A program made the position numbers and the translations under genes. From Talpa occidentalis (taxonomy: Eukaryota > Chordata > Mammalia > Eulipotyphla > Talpidae), in NCBI RefSeq assembly GCF_014898055.3, contig NW_023604295.1, positions 96,859,591-96,923,590 on the forward strand: a DNA stretch of 64,000 nt, in the 5' to 3' direction. How positions within the stretch are numbered: the stretch's first letter is position 1; each line of letters begins with the position of its first letter. This document shows positions 55,677 to 64,000 of the stretch, one piece after another. Under the pieces are notes generated by a model. It was not told where the DNA came from, ran no database searches, and saw only the letters and a program-made list of their open reading frames with translations.

Positions 55677-56134
55677 TGTAAGGAACAGGAATGACACAGT
55701 GCAGGTTTTCTAGGATCCCATGCAGACCAGGTAAAAGAGGAGTCAGAGTCCTCAGTGGCTTTTTGCAGGCTTTTATTGGGGTTTAGCCAGTACAGAGCAG
55801 GCAGGGGTGCTGGGGGGCCAGGAGGCTGGCAGGCCTCCCAGCCCCCAGCAGGTCTTCACTCTATCTGGGCTCTCCAGCGTTCTCTGCTTCTCTCTCGGTT
55901 TCTGCTGCTTCTTTCTTGGCTTCTCTTTCGGCTTCTGTTCGTTCTTGGCTTCTGCTGGCGTCCCCGTGATGCCGCCCTTAAAATCACAGTCTCAGCCCAA
56001 GTGGATCTCATCTACCTATGCCCACACCCTACTCCAGGTGCCCGCCATCAGGCATGCTTTCAGGACCGCAAGGATCCATCATCTATCCTGATGGCGGGAG
56101 GGCAGAAAAGCCTGACATTTTTCCTTACCCTACA
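55677..56134 (-). repeat. 5' LTR of the short element (458 bp)
   Basis: Perfect 12-bp inverted repeat CCCGCCATCAGG/CCTGATGGCGGG at 56041-56052 and 56087-56098, as in the solo LTR. The polyadenylation signal lies in CTTTTATTGGGG (antisense) near 55771. Confidence 0.88.
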
Positions 56135-57970
56135 TGGGCTCATAGGAGCTCTAGACCTTAGTATTGTTGAGACGGAAGCTGGTGCTGGATTCTTACCTGT
56201 TGTTAACGTGAGAGCCATGGAGACCCCAGCCCTGTATTATCTCCTGTGCCGAACCACCCCTCATTTCAACAATTCATATTATTTTATTAGTGGTCTGATT
56301 TGGATCTCAGATATGAAAGGGTTCACTTAATGGATGCTTGTGGTGCACTGTCATCACTGGTCTCTGTTCCAGGCTACCCTCCTTCTTTTGTTCCCTCCTC
56401 TTTGCATAGACAATCTATCCAATGTGCCCATGTATATTCTTTTATCTGTATGTGTTCTTGACAACACGTCTAGTTCTCTTGTTAATTCTTATTGATTCTA
56501 TTGGGTTAGAGATTTCATCATGTTACTTAATTTTCTCCTCCCTTATCATGTGATCAACCCATGTGTGTTAGGTTGGGTTTCCCAGGAAACAGACTCTGTG
56601 ATCGAGATTAGGATGAAGGAGGCTTGCTGGGTATGCTCTATGCTTCAGGATCCATCTTGTGAGGGAGGGTGGGAGGCAGGACTGGGAAGAGAGGACCCGA
56701 CTGGTGATATGGCCCCTGAAGACCCGTGGGGAACTCTGGAGTGGGAATGGCCCAGCAGAGCTGTCCTGACTCAAGGTAGAGGGCCTTACCTCAAGGCATC
56801 AACCAGCTATTAGATGTGGGTTACCCTGGAAGTGTGAAGGGGCAGGGGCTTTCTTTGACTGAGAGCAATTTTCAGAGAGGGATGCAGAAGAGTGTCAAGA
56901 GGTCAATGCTTCCAGAAGCTGAAGGAATGAATCCCTCCATCATGAAAGAAGAATCAGAAATTGGTAGTGCACCATATTATCTACTACTCAAGTCCAGTCT
57001 ATTTCCTTTCTAACCCTGCTTTACACCTCACCACATTTATTAACCATGGCTTTTGATGGCCATCTGTGGCACTTCCTAGTGCCACAGATGGCATTGCAGC
57101 CAACATCTCCATTTACCAGGTGGGTCTGAGACAGTTTTTCTGCTAATTGTCAGTGGGAATTCCTGGGCGTTGGATAATGGTGTTGGTGGTGCCCCTGGGG
57201 TGGCTGGCCCTGCCTGTGTTTCTACAAGGGTTTCTGGGCTCCACCAACTGTTAGTGCCATCCCGCTCTGTAAATTTCATCCATCTGATGCCTCTGTGATG
57301 TCTAATTTTGGTTTAAATTTGCAGTTCTATCATTTCTAATGGGTTTGAGATTATCTTCATAGGCCTTGTAATCTCTCGAGTTTCCTCTTCTATAAATTGT
57401 CTGTTTATATTCTTTGTCCATTTTTCTATTGGGTTCTGAAAAGAATATCTCTGATCTCTTTTTAGCTGGCAAACAAACCTCCTGTATAGATTTTAATAAT
57501 GATATCTAAAGAGTTTAAGCAGCCTTCTCTGGAGTGTGGAATCTTGTTCAGAATATTTTAGGTGTTAACTAACCATTCTCTCCCTCTGTTTTCACAGACA
57601 CACATAATGCTATTTGTGATGAAGTATTTTTGAAGATATCACCCCTTTGATTATATAACATTTTCCTAATTTTTAACAGGATTATTTTGGGAGACGTTGA
57701 TTTTTTTTTTAACTCTTACTGTTCTCTTTGTGCCTACTCTTGATTTTTTTACACCAGTATCTACAAAAACTTACACAATATTTTCTATCATTTGTGGGTC
57801 AGCACTCCCATTCTACAATCAATTGAATCTATGAAGGAACTACAGAAAGTAGAAAGACTATTTTTTTTTTTTATTTCTGCCTCCCTCTCTTCCACCTCCT
57901 CCCCTTATCACCCTCTCTTTCTGGTGTATTAGTCAAAAGAAGAGTCTGGAAGCCTTGAGTTAATTCTGTG
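56135..57970. other. No gene; perfect hairpin at 57059
   Basis: Unrecognised sequence apart from the hairpin listed separately. The 97-codon plus frame at 56520-56813 begins in a stretch (GTTAGGTTGGGTTTCCCAGG) that looks like an old repeat edge. Confidence 0.3.
57059..57092. repeat. Perfect hairpin, 15-bp arms, 4-nt loop
   Basis: GCCATCTGTGGCACT at 57059-57073 and AGTGCCACAGATGGC at 57078-57092 are exact reverse complements around TCCT. No T-run or pol III box adjoins it. Confidence 0.95.
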
Positions 57971-57974
57971 ATTG

Positions 57975-58095
57975 GGGGATTAAAATATTTTTTATTGAGT
58001 TAACATTGCATTATATAAGAGTACATCATTCCAAGTCAACATCTGAATATACTATATTAAATTTACCATTGACAGTCCAATTATACCCTTCATCA
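57975..58095 (-). mobile_element. Old L1 3'UTR fragment, antisense
   Basis: TTTTTTATTGAGTTAACATTGC and AATTTACCATTGACAGTCCA follow the L1 3'UTR order. It is the target of the younger L1 fragment next to it. Confidence 0.6.
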
Positions 58096-58112
58096 CACTT
58101 GGGGATGTTTTC

Positions 58113-58248
58113 TTTTTTTTAAAAAATTTTATATTTATATGTATTTTATATCATTGTTCACTTTTGTACAATGTTTGCTTTCTCCTCGCAGGTATAGTCC
58201 CCATAGAATTCCCACCACCAATTCACCCGTGCACCATTGAGATAGTCC
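58113..58248 (-). mobile_element. Very short young L1 3' end, antisense
   Basis: Only about 135 bp of L1 3' end (CACTTTTGTACAATGTTTGC, TATAGTCCCCATAGAATTCC) with its A tail on the left. The target duplication ACTTGGGRATGTTTTC lies at 58097-58112 and 58249-58264 (one mismatch), so the severe 5' truncation is original. Confidence 0.85.
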
Positions 58249-58264
58249 ACTTGGGAATGTTTTC

Positions 58265-60469
58265 AAGATGCATGATTTTTGTCTAAGACAGAACCCACTG
58301 AGGGAAAGGTTTTTCATCCCAGAAAATGTAAAGCCTTCACCCCCACATCGTGGGCACTGGCCTGTGCATCCTCTCAGGTGGGCACATCTTCGAATTCTCC
58401 CTTCAAATCACACATGCCACACTGGAGACAACACCAGGCCTTCCCTAGGGAGAAGCTCATGTCAGGGGAAGAAAACATTCCCCCTCAGGTATCTTGGGTT
58501 AAGATCTTCATTGTGCACAGAGCCTTCCAGAAACCTTACTACTTAGGCCCAGGTAGCCTTCAGGGTGAGCTGACAGGTGAAAACTTGGGCAGGGGAATGT
58601 GCTCTTTCTTCTCCCTCCCCCCCCAAAAAAAATCGAGAGTACCTCGATTACTCAGTGCTGATACTGTCACCTTGAATCTCCCTTCTCACCTAGAAGTGGT
58701 GACTGGTCAGTGCACCTCATGTCACCAACTTTGCCCTTGAGTTGACTGCAGTTTTCCTCTTATCTTGCTTGAACAAATTCAGGAAATGTAGCAGCAAAAC
58801 TGGTGCAGGCAAGCTAGATACACAGAAGTTTGCATCTCTGAAAGCCCTGGTCAGGGTTTCCAGCCTGTTCTACAACCAATCCAACAAACACACCCTCTGA
58901 GTTGGAGGTGCCTTAGAGTGAAAGGGGCTTTAAGTTGTGTTTGGGTCAAAATCTGTTCGAAACAGGTTTTGATGATAAACTTCTGGCTACTGCTGAGGAT
59001 AGAGAAAGGACCCTGGAGGGCCTTTTCATCAAAGTGCTCTCCTGCCAGGTGCCTGAGTTGACATATTTTTGTGAAGTAAAAAATTATTTTATCGGCTGTT
59101 AACAGAAGGAAAATATGCAATGTTTTTTCTCAATTTTTAAAATGGGCTTTGTCAGAGAAGGCTTGCGGCTGCTCATCACCAGCACTCAGATAAATAGGAA
59201 GCAGCTGGCTCCTTGGGGTCACTTCTGATATGCCCCATGCTTAGTTAAATCTGAGGGACACATGGACAAGCCTGGAGTATAGAGTTTCACACAGGGAGCA
59301 ATGGTGGGTATGTGTCAGTTTCATGTAGCCTGGGGCCAGGCCATCATCCATATCTTGGCCATGCAGTGGGTCAAACGTGCATTTTATCTTGAGATCATGA
59401 AGCTCCCCTGGATTCTGAGCAGGAGAGTGGCATAATCTTGATTGACAAAACCTGCGTGCACTTGGAATTATCCCCATGCCTACTCCACACAATCACTGAG
59501 TCTCCACCAGCTGCACACACAACTGTTTCAGAAGTGAATCATGGAAGAGTTTTGGAGAGAGGAAATCAAGGTTGAGATTTCTCCAGTTTTGCAGCCCATA
59601 TCTGAACTTGGGCCTCAGTTCCTTTCGCAGGTGAAGACATTGCCAGAAGCTATTTCTGCAAGTTCAGCTCCAGTTCTAGCCCTCCTCATGATTCTATGAG
59701 CTATCTAATGCCTTCATAAATGCCTGCTGTCTTCAACTAGCTAAGGGCAACTTTCTCACTTTCAGCTAAGTCTTGACCAACACATCTATATTTTCTCCCT
59801 CTTCTCTCAACTCAATCATCACTCCTTTAAGGAAACTGGCCTTCCTAATTGTAGCCATTCAGCCTATCACAGATGCTCACTTGCAAGCATAATTAGTGTA
59901 ATTGTATACTCATTTGTGGGGTTCTTTAATAGTACACCTCTCTTCCTGTAAATGATACAGTGAGAATGGAAAGCTGAGTGCTGGTGTTCCCAGTGCAGCA
60001 CAGCTATGGCTCACAGGAGGCACTGAGCAGGGAGTTTGGGCCATATTTGGACAGTGAGCAGACAAATGAATGAATGAAGACTTCAAGTTGCTCTGTGTCT
60101 CCAGGATCGTCACAGATTCTAGGACATGGAGGTCGACAGACAGCTTGCGGATGACTCTCTTGGTGTTACGGCCAGGGGAGAGGAAACCCATTTGCCCTTG
60201 TTTCTAAGTGTGTTTTTCTGCACAATTTGCTCTCTGGCTTTTAGACAATGACTTTTTTAAACACTCACTTTATGTTTGGAACTGTAGTTGTCTAACCAGG
60301 ATTCACAGTTCCTTCCTACCCAGTGAGCGTTTGGGGACTGGTCGTGGCCCAAAGCACTGAAAGGAAACAGCACTGTCACTGACAGGCGCCTGCACACTCA
60401 ACTTTGAAAAAGGCAACACCTCACAGTGTGGGCAGACAGTGGACTCAGCATCACACCCAGAACTCACAA
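58265..60469. other. No gene recognised
   Basis: The 153-codon plus frame at 58279-58740 and its overlapping neighbour have no recognised domain, and both begin in the L1 target site. No other signal. Confidence 0.3.
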
Positions 60470-60660
60470 TGCCGCATCTGTGAAGGAACCAGGGTTGTGC
60501 TACTCACCAGCTCTGTGACCTTGGCAGGAGACCTGATCTCTCTGGAACTCAATTTCATTTATAAAATGGGGCTAAAGATGCTTCCATATGGGTTTGCTTG
60601 AAGGATTGAATTAGAGATGCTAGTGAAGTGCCAGGTCCAAAGTAAATGCTCGGCGAGCTT
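60470..60660 (+). repeat. MIR SINE remnant
   Basis: CACCAGCTCTGTGACCTTGG, CTCAATTTCATTTATAAAAT and GTAAATGCTCGGCGAG follow the MIR core order. Confidence 0.65.
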
Positions 60661-60749
60661 TTGTATCCCTCCCTGGCCTCTCCCTTTCTTGTCTTTCTGA
60701 AGATTGTCTACATTGACAGGAGGCACCTCATGGAAAATGTTGTCCAGGC

Positions 60750-60825
60750 TAGACCCCAGAACCCTTGAATGAATCAATGAATGCATGAGTGAATGAAGGA
60801 TTGAATGGATGAAGGTATAATCCAT
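60750..60825. repeat. GAAT-type tetranucleotide repeat
   Basis: Imperfect GAATGAATCAATGAATGCAT units with variants up to GGATGAAGG. Confidence 0.75.
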
Positions 60826-61039
60826 GCTATTCATGACTAGAGAAAGTAGGAATACCCATGTTTTATAGTTGTGGTGATAGTAACTAGCACCTAAAGGGCT
60901 GGACACTAATGAAGGAGGAAGTTAGGAAATCGGTACAGGTGGTCAGTTAGCAATAGCATGCCCCAGGGCCCAAGTCCATTTATCAGCCTGAGTGAGAAAC
61001 AATTACAGAGCAGGAGGGCTCCCCCCAACCCCAATTCAA

Positions 61040-61970
61040 TTAAAAATGGAATGTTTAAAACACCAAAATAATAGCACAATGCCACAGACCAAGGATGGTT
61101 TCAGAAAAGTAGGCTGAGTAACATGGGAAAACTCAATGGTAGCCTAGGAGACACCCGTGGGCCCAGCCAATCAGCAAGAGGCATAACTTGGAGACACCCA
61201 ATGACCAAAACCCCACTGTTCACATACTATGCCAATATAAGCACCTACTTTTCACCATGTCAGTGGTTACCCACTAAGGACCCCTTGTGGGTCTGCTAGA
61301 ATTAAAGAGCTGCTTAAGCTGCCATTTTGGCTATGCAGTTCAGCCTTATCAGTCAAAGTCCACTTGGCTCAGCCAAACAATTTAACTACCGACCCTGCAG
61401 AGGCGCCTCTTAAGCTAAACAGGAGCAGGATGCTTAATCCTCTGGGACAGTGAGTATACATCCTGAGGCATGACCCAGGAATGCCTGGGGAGCCACTGAC
61501 TGATACATAATTTTGAGTCCAGAAAGATATCAGCTGAAGGTACCAGAAGCAAAGGTCAGAAGCTTGATTTCAGTCTTCAAACTTTGGGCATAAAACTGGG
61601 CTATAAATCTAACTTGGATTCAGAGACTCCTCTCCCCTAAAGTCCAGATAACCTAAACATACATTCCTTCCTCCTAATTTTTTTCCCTTTGTCCTCCTGC
61701 CCTGAATAACTGAGTCTGTAAAATCAGTCACTCAACAAAAAGGCCAGGTTCTGCCTTCTTGGCAGCATCCTGTCAGAACAGTTTGCTCCACGACTCCCGT
61801 TTCTGTATCAGTGTGGTGTTGCCTGATGCAACAACCCTGCTCTGCCTGGAGCGTTTTCTGTTCTTCCTATCAATAATAAATCTCTTGCTTTTATGTAACT
61901 TTGGTCTCCACGTTGAATTCTTTCCTCCCTGAAGAAAAGAACTAAGAAAGAGCCTGCCTGGGGTCCTTGG
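61040..61970 (+). repeat. Possible LTR-like sequence
   Basis: ATCAATAATAAATCTCTTGC followed by TAACTTTGGTCTCCACGTTG resembles the polyadenylation/U5 part of class I LTRs. GAATTAAAGAGCTGCTTAAG earlier may be a second one. No clean TG...CA ends or target duplication were found. Confidence 0.35.
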
Positions 61971-63840
61971 ACTTTGGGCCTGCTCTGAAAAAACCCTGAT
62001 TCATTATGGCAGGCACTTTATAGAAATGATCTCATCTAATTATTGTGAGAATCCTTTAAGAAAGATACCATTATCCCCATGTTTAAATGAGGAAACAAAA
62101 GCTCTGGGAGATTGTCCAATAAAGCAGTACTATGATTCCTCAGAGGTTTTATAAGTTATCGTGAAAATGAAAAGACATAGATATGTGTGTGTGTGTGCAC
62201 AGGGGTGCGTGCAGTTCCACACATATGTGTGTGTGGTGGTTATTTCAGTCCCAAGAAGACAGTAGGCACTCATGACATGATTGTCATGACAACTACTGAG
62301 TGCCTGTCAGTGTTGGTGGTGATTAGAGGGGTGAAGGCAGCTAAAGGAAAGAATGGGAATAAGTTTCACAGTGTGACCTGAAGAAAAGGAACCCCAGGTC
62401 AATCTACAGAGAGCTTCTGGGCCCTCCTTTTTGCTGTTTAGGGAGGAGACATTCAGTTGAGTGCTCTGAGTAAGGTCAGTGCTGTGCTCACAGATACTAG
62501 GCCTGTGGGATCTGTGTCCAGTGACTGGTGAAGTCTTAGGCATCAAATGGAAACAATGACTGATGTGTGTTAGCATCAGAGATTTCCCTCTTAAGATATC
62601 TAAATAGTTCTATAGTTATGACAACACTGGGACTCAGAATACATAGGCATCCATTTTTATTTTCATTTTTTAAATTTATTTTATTTTCTTACAACATTGT
62701 CATGTGGAATGGTTTCAGTTATAGATGGAATATAGGTAAATTGAACAGAGTCAGGATAAAGATGAAACTAGTAAGCTGACCATGGATTTCTGGTATACAG
62801 CAGGGGAGAGGGAGAAAGAGGGGTGTAGACATCCATTTTTAGGCTATCCAAAGCAGGTCTTGGGTGGATATTTGAGTTAAAAGCACAAATTTGAGTCAGT
62901 TGGGCCTGGGTGACTCTGACCTTTGCCATACTTAGCCTTTCAGTGCCTTATTTTCCCATTGGAAATGGAGATAAAAAATCTAATAAAATATTTGTAAGGT
63001 TAAAATAAAATAGTGCATATCCCAGGCATCAGCGCTTACTCAAGTACATATACTAAAATGATCTCCATGACAAAATTTGTTACAGTGAAAAATATTTCCA
63101 AGCCCTGGCCCACTCAATTTTATTCTAAATTCATTAAGAAGAGACAGAGAAGCTTTGGGAAATTTTGTATGTTAATTTATCTTGCCAACAGATTGTGGTC
63201 ATAGTTTGGTGGGAATGACCCAGAGTGAGTGTTAATTCAGGCTGTTAACACAGTGAGGAACATGCCGAGAAGAGAAGAGAAAGCATTTCCCAGGGATGCC
63301 ACTGCTGCTCACGGTACTTTGTCTTGGAAGACAACGTGGGTCCTTTATTTTTGGCAATTGTTCCTTAGCCATTGTCCTGGTGTGGGTGACACTGGCCAGT
63401 TCAACCTGTTGTTGTCACCATTCTGCTGGCCACTGCTGCCATCACACGCACGCTCTGGCGCCATCTGTCGGTGCAGTCCATGACTTGGTGGTTTTGGAAC
63501 TGGCCTAATTGAAACCCAGATCTTGCCTTCCTGTCCTTTGCTTTCATGTCCAAGATCGTGGGGCTACAAACTGGGAGTTCAAGGCAGAATATTAATTGGG
63601 CTGTTGGAGCAGACCTTGAGGGAAATGGAGTAGGATCTCAGAGTAGTCGAATCTAGGATAAAATTAATTGCTTGATTTGGCATGGTTCCCCCAATGAGGC
63701 ACTAGCAAAAGGAAGAATCCCCACTTCCAGATCCTTAGCTCAGGTTTAATGCAATATTCCCTGAAGCATCGTGGAATGAATGCTGGTCCCAGGATTCCTT
63801 ATGAAGTAAAAGGATCCATAGTTAAATCAGTTTGAGAAAT
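61971..63840. other. No gene; MIR/L2-like traces
   Basis: About 62010-62130 (ATCTCATCTAATTATTGTGA, TTATCCCCATGTTTAAATGA) and 62880-63050 look like L2/MIR-class remnants. The overlapping frames at 63229-63508 have no recognised domain. Confidence 0.4.
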
Positions 63841-64000
63841 AGATAGAATACTGATATTGATATTACTGAATATATATTATTAGTATGCCACATATGTTTA
63901 TATTATATATAGATAAATATCATTATATAATTTAATTATGTAATATGAGCTACATATTACATAAATATATGAAATTATACTATATAATATATATACTCTT
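63840..64000. repeat. AT-rich low-complexity end
   Basis: TATATA/ATTAT-rich stretch running to the end of the window. Confidence 0.8.

Larger units (their letters stand above)
54066..56134 (-). mobile_element. Short LTR element (2.07 kb), non-coding interior
   Basis: Two LTRs (54066-54492 and 55677-56134) flank 1.18 kb of interior. Reading minus, it starts TGTAGGGTAAGG and ends in TTACA; the right-hand copy is the 5' LTR. Both LTRs match the solo LTR at 9842-10274. The interior has no RT, protease, integrase or capsid signature, so it is either a deletion derivative or a non-autonomous element. Flanking pentamers CAGGC and TGGGC agree at three of five positions, a possible decayed target duplication. 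Confidence 0.88.

Noticed and set aside
55755..56330. 191-codon frame with hydrophobic Leu/Phe-rich segment
   Set aside because: It is the antisense of the 5' LTR. The hydrophobicity comes from a TTCT-rich tract.
57059..57092. Hairpin as a transcription terminator or microRNA precursor
   Set aside because: An intrinsic terminator makes no sense in this genome and has no U-tract. The 34-base hairpin is too short for a typical microRNA precursor.
58279..58740. 153-codon frame as a possible host exon
   Set aside because: No domain, no plausible splice structure that I could see, and a second overlapping frame of similar quality. Composition alone does not support it.

Overview
The window looks like mammalian nuclear DNA, either intergenic or deep intronic. 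It is AT-rich and packed with L1 LINEs in several age classes, a tRNA-derived SINE family in eight copies, and endogenous retroviral LTRs. I found no convincing host protein-coding exon and no tRNA or rRNA gene. The SINE has a tRNA-like head with pol III boxes, a body of about 150 bp and a tail of TAAATAAATAAATC plus A-run. From memory it resembles the tRNA-SINEs of horseshoe and leaf-nosed bats, so a bat is my best guess. This was not checked against a database.

Layout. 1-9.8 kb: old LINE debris, a young inverted L1 (2.55-4.11 kb), two SINEs, further L1 fragments, and a 57-bp perfect duplication next to a hairpin. 9.84-10.27 kb: a solo LTR with a 5-bp target duplication. 11-12.5 kb: MaLR-like LTR sequence and two 121-bp copies in inverted orientation. 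12.7-21.2 kb: SINEs, a MaLR-like LTR, and an old antisense L1. 23.8-27.7 kb: two young L1 insertions with clean target duplications, one of them inverted and carrying a 3' transduction. 29.55-39.0 kb: the centrepiece, a full-length but broken class I (gamma-type) endogenous retrovirus on the minus strand. It is inserted inside an older, related LTR that runs the opposite way. 39-54 kb: mostly unrecognised sequence with one SINE, an L1 3' end and an old repeat. 54.07-56.13 kb: a short minus-strand LTR element of the same family as the 9.84-kb solo LTR, with about 1.2 kb of non-coding interior. 57-64 kb: a perfect hairpin, L1 3' ends, MIR-like traces and an LTR-like stretch.

The 9-kb provirus has two LTRs, a primer-binding site resembling tRNA-Lys1,2, and gag-pro-pol of gamma type. 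Its gag ends in UAG and the protease frame continues directly after it, as in stop-codon readthrough. Integrase keeps its D,D-35-E triad, while RNase H has lost its catalytic Glu. Two features are unusual. Upstream of capsid lies a glycosylatable multi-TM segment joined, through one stop, to an internally repeated coiled coil. Where env should be there is about 2.1 kb without Env hallmarks; it contains an unidentified 110-codon ORF downstream of strong polypyrimidine/AG sites. Several frameshifts and LTR divergence of roughly 7% by eye mean the provirus is a fossil and not active.
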